From Acarospora socialis (lineage: Eukaryota > Ascomycota > Lecanoromycetes > Acarosporales > Acarosporaceae), in assembly GCA_025617375.2 (NCBI GenBank), contig JAMYGW020000006.1, forward strand, positions 1,307,001 through 1,371,000: a DNA stretch of 64,000 nt, read 5' to 3'. The position numbers and the translations under genes are program-made. Shown here one piece after another: positions 55,710 to 64,000 of this stretch (position 1 is its first letter; each line of letters opens with the position of its first letter). The notes below the pieces were generated by a model. That model was not told the origin of the DNA. It did not search any database and saw only the letters and a program-made list of their open reading frames with translations.

Positions 55710-58187
55710 TCAATCCACGCACCAATATTGTTGATCCATCACCGTTTCGGCAAGCCCGCCATAAAAGTTGACGGGTTCGGCCATTTGCATTATCAATGTC
55801 TTGAATCGATCCTTCGCGGTGGCATAAGAGGTGCCAGTGATCCACTTTTGGCAAGCACTGGCGACCAAAGGGTGTTCTTCGAAGCAAGCATTGGCCATTC
55901 GCAATGCTCGCTCTTGCAGATCCGGTGAGTGTTCTTTATCCAATACCTCGGCTGAGACGCAGTCTAATGCGGCATCGAAAATGAATTGTTCCAGTGGCTC
56001 CTTTGTATAGACCGTTACATGTCGCAGACCTTGCACGTATTGGATACCATAGTCGTCTTCGCCAGTCATATGCCCGATTATCCCATAAGAGTGGTCACTC
56101 CACTTAGACTTGTCGGGTTCGTCTTTCGGATATCGGGTTGCTTGGCCACGTAACGGCTTCATCAGTATGATTGCCATCCTCTGCCGGCCCCTTGATGGGA
56201 CGGAGGGAAATGTTGCGTTCCAAGGCCTTTGAAGATATAGTCTTAGCCAATCCCCAGCGCCGCGAAAGAATATTGACCCAAGGTCATGAATGTCATCCCA
56301 ATCGACACTGATGACGAAGCCAGGAAATTTAGCCAGGAGGCCTCGTGACGTGGGTTTGCCGTTTGAGTCGTGATTGACCTCTGGGCTTCCAGCCCAATGA
56401 TTGCGAGGTAACGCACCCATAAGACTCAACGGTGCCCAGCGGAATCCGGGTTCATCCAGTTTCCGTGGGCATTTTGAGAAGAGAAGACCGGACGGGACGG
56501 TTTCCATCTGGCTCCAAAATACTCTCATTCGCAGCGGAGCAGATGCCGGAACCGAAGTGATCTGTTCCATTTTCAGGTCCGCCAAACAGAACAGGCAAAG
56601 AGCCTCGTCGGCAGACATGCTGACGGATCGAAAGCATAACGCAAAACGTAGATGATCCAACAGATGCCCGCCAGCACCACTAAACACGCGGATGCTATTC
56701 TCCCCACTGTTCAAATCTTTTCCTTGCCCTCGTACGCACTTTACAAGGGCATCAATAAACATGCTCTTCCAAACTGCACCATTGCGCTGGCAGAGTCGAG
56801 TTTCTAGAACTTCCTCCCAAACAGCTTCGAGCGCAATTGCTTTATCTTTGAACTGAAACCAAGCTTTTTTTGCCAATCGGCTTTCCTGCAGAGTCCACAA
56901 ACGACCGACCCAGTTGCAGCACAGCAGACGTACAAGGATCTCCAACGCATCGCAGTCTTCGACATTCACCGTGCGGAGATAGTTGTCCAGGACAAGCACG
57001 TACTCAGCGCGCATGTACGGATCTCTGAGTTTGTTCAGAGCCAGTTGTTTCAAGGCTGCTGGCTCGACAGGGACGCACACGGTGTCAATCCAGAATGGAG
57101 TGCAACCACTTTGCTGTGATGACGATCCCGGTAGCTGACTTATCATCCTCGAAACATCATGCAATGAACATGCAGGAAGAGAATTGTTCCTCACATTACC
57201 AAGGCCATCGGCCCAGACATGCGAGATCGCAACAAAGCCAACGTGTCCGTCATCCTGGCGGAATCGAAGTTCTGCACTCGCAGGCTCTCCATAAGTAGGG
57301 ACCTCGATGAGTGGTAACTTGCCGTCACTCAAGGTCCTACCAATCTCTTCAACCTCTAGAGTAAGGTCGGCACAGTCACAAGAAGCCTTAGTGTGAGTCG
57401 TACGGTAAGTGTCTGGATTGATCTGTAATGCCAAGCAAGTATTCTCGGTACACATAGAGTGGTCGAATCCTTTTGTAGGAGGTGGTAACTGACAGTAATA
57501 GTACAACAGAGATAAATGGGGTCTGTCGGACGCCAATCTCGTTATAGTGCTTGGACACCAGCCTGAGGATTTCAGGTGATCCAAAGCCCATCGCGAGGAC
57601 GCCGTTCCCCATAGCATTTCAGGCGGAGTCTCCACGCTCAAAACGCGCCGGCGTACGTCACGCACAATGTGTTCGAGGGCCTCACCTAAAAGGCCGGTCG
57701 CGATCGCTGTCGCTGCCAAGTCTGCCACTTCCCCCACGCTGCTAAGTTCATAATAGAGTGCGTCCAGATGGCTTTGGATACGGTTGCAGAGTCTCAAACA
57801 AGCCTCGAATTGCACGCTTTTATCGGCCGACGCATCCATACTTCGACCCACCAGATTTCTCCAGGCCGGGCGTAGGTTTGCTGTCGATAGATACTTATTA
57901 CCATGATCATCCGTGGCAATGAAGTCCAATGCGACTACGGCATCTCCAAATACCTCATGGATGGTACCAAAGTAGAGCCAGGTCTGTAAGAATGCCTCCG
58001 TCTCTCGAAGTGAAGGAACCTGCCCGCAGCACAGAAAAACTTCCTTGACAGACTGTTTGAATCCATCAATCTTCCAGTTGTGGCGGGCAGGAAAGGACGA
58101 AAATGGTCCATTATCGTATTGTGCATCAGATATGCAGGGAACTCGCAGGTGAGCTGTCGCAGAGCTTGGCAAAGGGAGATGGTCCAT
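55710..58187 (-). CDS. HET-domain (heterokaryon incompatibility) protein
   Basis: Single exon, 825 residues from the ATG at 58187; the frame continues upstream but without ATG. The HET domain lies at about residues 322-435: FVAISHVWADGLGN (His323 region), FWIDTVCVPVEP and GRLWTLQESRLAKKAWFQF (W431). These are the three conserved blocks of the family. Before it lies a long N-terminal part with DALYYELSSVGEVADLAA and a Cys-rich patch (CTENTC ... CDCADL); the C-terminal half has no known domain. HET domains act in self/non-self recognition and can trigger cell death after fusion of unlike hyphae; most copies in a genome have no tested role. No NACHT or ankyrin domain is joined to it, and no partner gene is next to it. 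It appears intact. Confidence 0.85.
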   Translation of the reverse strand: MDHLPLPSSATAHLRVPCISDAQYDNGPFSSFPARHNWKIDGFKQSVKEVFLCCGQVPSLRETEAFLQTWLYFGTIHEVFGDAVVALDFIATDDHGNKYLSTANLRPAWRNLVGRSMDASADKSVQFEACLRLCNRIQSHLDALYYELSSVGEVADLAATAIATGLLGEALEHIVRDVRRRVLSVETPPEMLWGTASSRWALDHLKSSGWCPSTITRLASDRPHLSLLYYYCQLPPPTKGFDHSMCTENTCLALQINPDTYRTTHTKASCDCADLTLEVEEIGRTLSDGKLPLIEVPTYGEPASAELRFRQDDGHVGFVAISHVWADGLGNVRNNSLPACSLHDVSRMISQLPGSSSQQSGCTPFWIDTVCVPVEPAALKQLALNKLRDPYMRAEYVLVLDNYLRTVNVEDCDALEILVRLLCCNWVGRLWTLQESRLAKKAWFQFKDKAIALEAVWEEVLETRLCQRNGAVWKSMFIDALVKCVRGQGKDLNSGENSIRVFSGAGGHLLDHLRFALCFRSVSMSADEALCLFCLADLKMEQITSVPASAPLRMRVFWSQMETVPSGLLFSKCPRKLDEPGFRWAPLSLMGALPRNHWAGSPEVNHDSNGKPTSRGLLAKFPGFVISVDWDDIHDLGSIFFRGAGDWLRLYLQRPWNATFPSVPSRGRQRMAIILMKPLRGQATRYPKDEPDKSKWSDHSYGIIGHMTGEDDYGIQYVQGLRHVTVYTKEPLEQFIFDAALDCVSAEVLDKEHSPDLQERALRMANACFEEHPLVASACQKWITGTSYATAKDRFKTLIMQMAEPVNFYGGLAETVMDQQYWCVD

Positions 58188-59101
58188 TTCGATGAATGGC
58201 AGTCCCCCGGTCAATGACTAGTTGAGGAAGCTCATTTCATCGAGGCAGACAAGAATAACTGCATGCAGATAAAGAATCCGGCGTGACTGAGCTATTTGAA
58301 CAGGTATCGAGATCGATCAAGTGGGGGCTATGCAGATTCCACCTCTGCATTGGAAGGACTCACATTGGGTGCCTGAAGTGGCCCCCCAATCACACCCTCG
58401 AATGTTCAGCATTACAGGGTTCAACCAACAACGATATGACGTTGCAACATGACACCGTCTTCATTGCAATTGTGAAAAATGGGCACAGAAGAATCGTCGT
58501 GCTGCTCCTCAATGTTCAACGTTGAATGTGTATGTGACAAGATGAATTGATTTGAGCTCGATTGCGTTGCGACGAATGATGTGTTGTGAGTCAACAATTG
58601 TAAACAAAGCTCAAATCGGTGTCAAAATCTCATTGCATAATACGGTGCTCAAGCATAGTTGCAACCTCAGACCTGAGGTAGCAGTAGGATGAGAGTATTA
58701 CTTCCAAGTAAAGATTGTCTGCCTGAAAGTGCTGAGGAATGAGGCTCAAGGTCGTGTCTTTGCCAAGGAGCGGGCTGGCGAGGAGACGCCATGCCCGATC
58801 CCTGGGGTGCCTAACCGGCAACGACTTAGGTAAGCACCCCCGAGGAATTCTAGCCGAGATGCCTTAAACCTTAACAGAAAGCCCCGCCAAAACCTACTCG
58901 ATTCATGACATCACTTTCGAGGACGCAATACTGAGCTCATCAGCAAAACATACTACCCGAAAAGCAGCACCCCTTGCACAGATACTCGTACCTCACCCAA
59001 TCTCGACACCAACCCCTTCACCCTTCACTTTTCACTTTCCCCAAACACCATCCACTCCACCCAACCCCCAAACCAAACCCAAACCAAACCCTATCAAAAC
59101 G
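58188..59101. other. Intergenic, no gene seen
   Basis: 914 bp between two divergent starts. No recognisable frame. 58960-59100 is C-rich and A-rich on the plus strand (CCCAAACC-like words), the usual look of a fungal 5' leader for the gene at 59102. Confidence 0.45.
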
Positions 59102-59523
59102 ATGTCCCACCTCTTCCTCCGCCGCGTCCCTCGCACCCTCCCCGCCCGCACCCTCCTCTACCACCGCACCCTAACCACGACCCCACGCCTCCTCGCCTGG
59201 AAAGGCAGCAGCGGCGAAGACCACATCACGAACAGCAAGGACGAGCTGGACGTTCACTCGGCGGGCGCCAAATCGGGCAAGCGCGACCGGGCCGAGGACA
59301 ACAAGCAGAGCAGCGCGGCGAGCGAGCACGACTCGCGCCAAGACAACAAGAGGGCCAAGGAGGAGCATCCGGAGGCGCCGGGCCCGGTCATTGGGATGAA
59401 TGATGAGAGAGGGGGGGTGGGTCTTTTCTTTCTCGTTGCCTTGACTGGCTTTCTTGCGATTGTTGGTCTTGCGGTGAATCATAAGGCTGATATGGATGTG
59501 CCGGGCTATAGAAAGGACATTGA
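59102..59523 (+). CDS. Small conserved fungal protein, probably mitochondrial
   Basis: Two exons: 59102-59416 and 59512-59523, total 108 residues ending NDERGGKGH. The N-terminus is Arg/Leu/Thr-rich without acids (MSHLFLRRVPRTLPARTLLY), typical of a mitochondrial presequence. The chain is hydrophilic, and HPEAPGPVIGMNDERG at the end is a motif I recall from conserved small fungal proteins; these usually stop soon after, with GGKGH. The intron starts GTGGGT and ends CTATAG (95 bp). Without splicing the frame runs to 59635 (177 codons), and the extra part has a good membrane helix (GLFFLVALTGFLAIVGLAV). I prefer the spliced form. Molecular role unknown. Confidence 0.72.
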
Positions 59524-59758
59524 GGGAAGCGAGAAGTCGGGCGGTAAGCTGAGGGGCCGGACGGGGCCATTGGACTTTAGTGCCGTTGTGGCGGAAATGG
59601 AAGGTAGGAAGGCTCCGAGGCGGGGTAGGGAATAGGATCGGGGTTGGGAGCATGCGGAAGGGATTGGAAACTTGGTAGCTCGATAGGGTGAAAACTATTG
59701 GGCCTATTTGTGCCTTGCAACGCCTTTATTCCATGCAATGCCGTCCAGACCCTTGCCG

Positions 59759-61740
59759 TTACCTTCCCACCTTGAATGAAAGCACCTGCAGTTGTTCGTC
59801 AGCGTGTATGAAGAAAGTACGCGGTGTTCAGAAAGCCGTACGTCATTCTTCCCAACAGCTACAATCTCATCTTCAGCAACCCTAAAACCACCGGCACCTT
59901 CGACGTAAGGAAGTGGAGCGTCTCCCATCACTTTACGAGCCACTTCCGCTACCGTCGTGTTTCTATCTCATCCATTAATTCTTATCCTGATGCCACAGAT
60001 GTAGAGAATCATACTTCTTGACCAAAACACAATCCCGGAACACGGCATTAGACCCTGCCGTCCCCGACGAAAAAGTATTGACGTTTCGGACCGGGAAAAC
60101 TGGTACGAGCCCCAACAGCTCCGCTGCTCTTGATAGCACTTGAACCACGCCGGTAGATCCGAACCGGTAAAGGACCATGTCTCTGAGATTCTCGATCCGC
60201 CTATGCAATATTAGAAAGAGTCCTGTAAGAAAGATGTAGATTGGCTGTGACTTGCGTCTTGAGCTTCTCGTCCATCTCTTTCAGACCGCCCCCGTCTTCC
60301 TCTCCCATTTCTATGAGGTCTTCTCTGGTGTTGACGAACTCGCTACCCTCTGTGTAGCGGATAAAGCCTTGTTTTGCAAGCTTCCGCAGGAATACTTCTG
60401 ATATCGCGGAGCATAGGACGATGGATTTGGGGTCCTCCAGCTTGGCTATCTTGCTGATGTTCTGTTGAATGTCAGTCATACCCATGAAGAAGTCAGCTGC
60501 CTTTCTGAGTCTGTGACCAACTTTGTCTGCATCTGGGTGATCGATTTTATTGAGCTGTTGAGATATGAAGTCAGAAGCTTGATTTTCTAGGCTATGACCG
60601 ACGTCTAGATAAAACAGTCTTCAGAAACAAAGAGCATATCGATGCATGGAAAGACAGCAAACGATCTTGGGGATGCACACATACCGCAATGACTGTAGGG
60701 AACTTCTCGTCCGTGAACGCGTTGACGACTTTGCTGATGGTCTCATCTGACCAATGTTCAAGGGCCTCCTTCAAACCCAGCCGATCTAAGCATCTTGCAA
60801 CTATTTGCGAGGTACTGCCATACCCGGAGAACTGGTTCTGCAATGTTTCCACAGCAGTGGCTTCTGCGGAAGATGTTATTCATCGTTTACCGACCGGATA
60901 ATACATCTGAAGGCACTGTACTTATAGCAACATGTCTTCGTTTTATCGAGCCCCTGGAGAAGTCAGCCCCACTCAAAATACGAGAACCATCGGGCATCGG
61001 AGAAAGCGTACCATTTCTCCATCAGATTCCCTTGTATCCACTGCACGATTTCCGACCTCAGCCATACGATATCCTGCGACGGATCATATCCTCTAGTGGC
61101 CTTTCCTACGCCCCTCGACCGTCAGCACTCCGTGCCCTAGCAACCCCACGCCATGTGAACTTTCCAATCAAGCCCCACCATATCAGCCATACCACAACTC
61201 ACCTTCAGCATCCGTAGTTCCAGAAACATCCACCACATGTACCAGCGCATCAGCATGTCTTAGATCATCCAGAAATCTATTGCCCAACCCCTTGCCCTCA
61301 TGCGCTCCTGGCACTAACCCTGCCACGTCCAGCAGCTCGATAGGAACGGACCGTCGCCCATCAACGCAAGCCCCATAGTTCGGTTTGCATCTGTCAACCA
61401 CGTTGAAGCGTGCGCATGCGCAAGGGATTTGGAGGTAGCCTATGGCTCGCTGGGGGTCGATGGTGGTGAAGCTTAAGTAAGATGAGTCTCAGCATCCCAA
61501 AGTCCTGGTAAGCTCTTACGGGAAGTTGCCTGACGCCGAACGTCAGTACTGTGCTCATTTGGGCATCCGTGAAGTGGTTTAGAGACATACCAACTTTGGA
61601 GCTTGCGTCTGTTAAGCTGCAGAAAGGCTGTAAGAGCTATACTTCGAATGAAGGAGTCTGAGCATGACGGACCTGTTGAGGGTTGTGGACTTGCCAGAGG
61701 ATGGCTTGCCTACCAGGCCAATGAGTGGATCTCGTGGCAT
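59759..61740 (-). CDS. YchF/OBG-type GTPase (archaeal-like YchF branch), 12 exons
   Basis: Exons on the minus strand: 61673-61740, 61591-61616, 61520-61529, 61203-61471, 61012-61105, 60922-60953, 60685-60863, 60522-60554, 60256-60461, 60015-60200, 59842-59962 and 59759-59785, total 416 residues, phases consistent. P-loop GKPSSGKST near the start; switch [22 protein letters not shown]4 motif NKID ([11 protein letters not shown]); C-terminal TGS-like end ([37 protein letters not shown]). This matches fungal relatives of archaeal YchF, distinct from Ola1. A ribosome-linked role is likely from the family only. Exon 3 is a 10-nt microexon (G-NFP). The intron after exon 9 begins GCAAGT, a consensus GC donor, and ends CATAG; this junction alone gives [12 protein letters not shown]. 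Divergent from the MYND gene, 307 bp apart. Confidence 0.86.
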
Positions 61741-62047
61741 GCTAGAACAAGATCATTATATGGGAGCAAGCTTGAGTTGATTCTACGGGCTGCCCTTATC
61801 AGTTATCGCAACTCGCTTATTAAGCAGGATGAACAGGAATATAAACAAGGGACCTGGAAATTATATCTTGAGCATGCTAAGCCGCACAAGTTGCTCGAAG
61901 AGTAAATTTCAAATCTGGGTTGAGCTTCAACTACCTGATATCTAACAAAACTCACGAATCATTCTAGAGCTCATAGAGGTTTATAATTCATACGGCCAGC
62001 CCTATCCATCAGCCGACGCTCTTAAACCTACTATCGCCTCAATTGTC
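61741..62047. promoter_or_regulatory. Short divergent promoter, YchF GTPase and MYND gene
   Basis: 307 bp between two start codons in opposite directions. No gene; no specific sites assigned. Confidence 0.45.
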
Positions 62048-62980
62048 ATGCCTTCCCTACCCGGAGTCCTAATAATCACCGGCGATGTAGACAGCATCTT
62101 CTCCGAAGTCTGGGAAGGCCTCCTTTCATCTCTGAAAGCAATCTCAAAGGTCACATCGAGCTCCGACCCGGCCGTGTCAAGCCAACTACTCCTCTCAGGC
62201 GACGTATCCTCCGTCCTGGTCGTCTCCCCACAGCCATTCCTTTCCACTCAGAAACCATATCGCGTCCTCCGCGATCATGTCCGCACCTTTGCCGAACAGC
62301 AAGGAGGAACGGTCCTCTTATGCGGCACGTTCAGTTCCTTCATTAACCGCATCAGCTTCGATTCCTACCTTGGCACCGAGTGGAAACTCCCCTGGCGGTT
62401 CGGCGAATATCACCGCACCACTTTCGCGCTCAACCCGCACTTTCACTTAGATGGCGCTGATGGAACCGCAACGTCGACCTTTGATCCCATGGCGGCAGGT
62501 TTAGACAGTGCGTACAGCCAGAAAGCTGTCCAGGTCAAGGGTGCTCCGAAGAATGCACGGCTCTACACTAGCACCTCGGAGTCACAGCTCGAATCACTAG
62601 TCTGGTCTGCCATGCCGATGCACAATGAGACCCAATCCCCTGTCGTTTTTGAATCCTACGGAAAGGGGCGCGTGGGGTTTGCTGGGGACGTCAATGCCGA
62701 GACCGGCACCACCAAAGCCATTCTAGCGATGTGTGGTCTTACAAGCGCCACCACACCACCTGTGGTCATAGCCGGGACTAGCAACCCTAATGCCGGCGGC
62801 CTCTACTGCTCTGGTTGCGGAAAGCAGGCGCGGACCGCTGGCAAGAGTGAGGGCGAGGAATACAAGCGTTGCTCCCGATGCCAAGCATGCTATTATTGTT
62901 CTGTGTCTTGTCAGAGAGCGCACTGGGAGGCAGGCCATAAGAAGGATTGCAGATATATGGGCATCAATGACGATTACTGA
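62048..62980 (+). CDS. MYND zinc-finger protein with ThuA-like N-terminal part
   Basis: Single exon, 310 residues. The N-terminal two thirds read like a glutamine-amidotransferase-like fold (VLIITGDVDSIFSEVWEG, then FAEQQGGTVLLCGTFSSF and GRVGFAGDVNAETGTTKAIL); I see no catalytic Cys that would make it an enzyme. The C-terminus is a MYND finger: CSGCGKQAR, CSRCQACYYCSVSCQRAHW and HKKDC, with the Cys/His spacing for two zinc ions (about residues 258-303). MYND fingers bind short proline-rich peptides, so the protein may be an adaptor or regulator. Such proteins are common in filamentous fungi and mostly without known role. Confidence 0.82.
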   Translation: MPSLPGVLIITGDVDSIFSEVWEGLLSSLKAISKVTSSSDPAVSSQLLLSGDVSSVLVVSPQPFLSTQKPYRVLRDHVRTFAEQQGGTVLLCGTFSSFINRISFDSYLGTEWKLPWRFGEYHRTTFALNPHFHLDGADGTATSTFDPMAAGLDSAYSQKAVQVKGAPKNARLYTSTSESQLESLVWSAMPMHNETQSPVVFESYGKGRVGFAGDVNAETGTTKAILAMCGLTSATTPPVVIAGTSNPNAGGLYCSGCGKQARTAGKSEGEEYKRCSRCQACYYCSVSCQRAHWEAGHKKDCRYMGINDDY

Positions 62981-63325
62981 GATTGTGATGAACTACCAAC
63001 AAGACTGAATTTACGAGCAAAGAAGCAACAGCATAGCGAGAGGGTGAAGTCTGAAAACCTAGCTAGCTAAACCTAAGTATCGAGCTAAAGCTACTAACAG
63101 CATTATTGCTGGCTCACTCTTTATCCACATATGATAAGCTTGTACGCTGAACATCCCATCCTGCAAGGTTCCCACATCTCACATATTGAGCCGAGAAGCA
63201 AGCTGTGTGGATTGTCGGGAGTTCAATATGTGCTAATGAAAAGTATATTGTCAGAGGAAAGACGAGTTTATTCTATGATACAATTGGAGAATTTATGGTT
63301 CACATGCGCCATCTAGATTGGACGA
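62981..63325. other. Intergenic between convergent genes
   Basis: 345 bp between the MYND gene's stop and the NmrA-like gene's stop. Nothing recognised. Confidence 0.45.
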
Positions 63326-64000
63326 CTACAAGACAGATGAGAAGTCCTCACTCTTCAACCACTCCTCAACACTGGTGGTTGGACAATCGACATCAAGCTG
63401 CTCGAAGCGTCAACAAGGCCGTCCCAAATTTGATACTAAATCCTGAAAATAGTGTGCTCACCTCGTCCGGTCGAACAATGTTTGGGTCACCCCCCTCGTA
63501 ACCAAACTCGTTCACATATGCAATAGCGTCGCTAACGGCAGGAGCGAAGCCAGAAGGAAACCCTCCAGGCGTAGCCGCCTCCATGTCGGCCGTTGTGAGC
63601 TGCTGGTACGTAGCTTGCACGCCTTGGCTTTTTGCCCATAGCTCGGTGTAATCGCGCCAGTTCATGAAGTTTCCGGCTCCGAGGAGCGTTTTGCCCGGTG
63701 CGGACTGGACGAGCGCTCTGACGAAGGACCCGGTGTCTTTGTTCACGTCGACGAAAGGGAAAGGGTTCTCACCAGACCCTAACATACTGATGACAAAGGT
63801 TCCGTCTGCTTGCTGCTAAACTGTCAGCTGTGCCTCGATGTGGTACTGGCGCGGTTGAACAACTCCTGGAAGACTCCAGGTATTTCCAAGCATTAATGGC
63901 AAGACTAGGTTGGAGGTTCGCTGACCTTTCGCGGCTGGAAGGAAGGCATCTTCCAATTCGTCAGATAAAATCCAACTTGCACAAAAGACGTTTTCTTATT
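63326..64000 (-). CDS. NmrA-like family protein, 3' part only (cut by window edge)
   Basis: Three exon pieces on the minus strand: 63926-64000 (continues beyond the window), 63462-63812 and 63326-63397, total 165 residues plus stop. Junctions: GTCAGC/TAGCAG and GTGAGC/CGAGCAG, both phase 0. The sequence reads VQVGFYLTNWKMPSFQP, DGTFVISMLGSG, PFPFVDVNKDTGSFVRALV, TLLGAGNFMNWRDYTELW and ends TTSVEEWLKSEDF, which is the C-terminal half of the NmrA-like branch close to HSCARG. By family it binds NAD(P) and acts as a redox sensor or oxidoreductase. The Rossmann start lies outside. No sign of damage. Confidence 0.85.

Noticed and set aside
1-64000. tRNA, rRNA, CRISPR and secondary-metabolite core genes
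   Set aside because: Looked for tRNA A/B boxes, direct-repeat arrays, and PKS/NRPS/terpene signatures by eye; none found. A covariance-model scan would be needed to exclude a tRNA with introns.

Overview
The window is nuclear DNA of a filamentous ascomycete (Pezizomycotina). Most genes carry short introns (about 45-110 nt) with GTRNGT-like donors, CTRAY-like branch points and YAG acceptors. The gene set is typical of such fungi: Zn(II)2Cys6 factors, a HET-domain protein, NmrA-like reductases and a DHA1 major facilitator. I rebuilt exon structures by reading both strands, testing splice sites for phase and matching proteins to remembered family sequences; no alignment was run. I saw no convincing rRNA, tRNA, CRISPR array, bacterial-type operon or retroelement.

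Layout. 0-9.7 kb: a Fax/metaxin-like GST, a small membrane protein, a 164-bp MITE, a 1331-residue Zn2Cys6-ankyrin fusion and a secreted PAF-acetylhydrolase-like lipase. 9.7-16.7 kb: gene-poor, with one NmrA-like reductase and one doubtful small spliced gene. 16.7-31.4 kb: a homeobox factor, a flavin amine oxidase interrupted by an in-frame TGA, a disordered Pro/Ser-rich protein, a DHA1 transporter, a CECR5-like HAD hydrolase and the exonuclease REX3. 31.9-46.3 kb: mostly housekeeping genes: an LPL1/ROG1-type lipase, CK2 beta, TMA20, two hydrophilic proteins, NHP2, QCR8, prohibitin PHB1 and RIC1. 46.9-64 kb: a Cys-rich secreted or membrane protein, a FacB/Cat8 regulator, a SET protein, a HET protein, a small conserved protein, a YchF-type GTPase with 12 exons, a MYND protein and the 3' part of a second NmrA-like gene cut by the window edge.

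The genes do not form one pathway or metabolite cluster. Possible links are local: QCR8 and PHB1, both of the mitochondrial inner membrane, are divergent across 264 bp; NHP2, REX3 and TMA20 concern RNA processing or translation; RIC1 belongs to Golgi traffic. I found no clearly new multi-gene system. The observations most worth a second look are the Zn2Cys6-ankyrin fusion with a MITE in its upstream region, the TGA in the amine oxidase, an 800-bp intron in CK2 beta, two GC-AG introns, a 10-nt microexon in the YchF gene, and an intron in the 59.1-kb gene whose retention would add a membrane segment.
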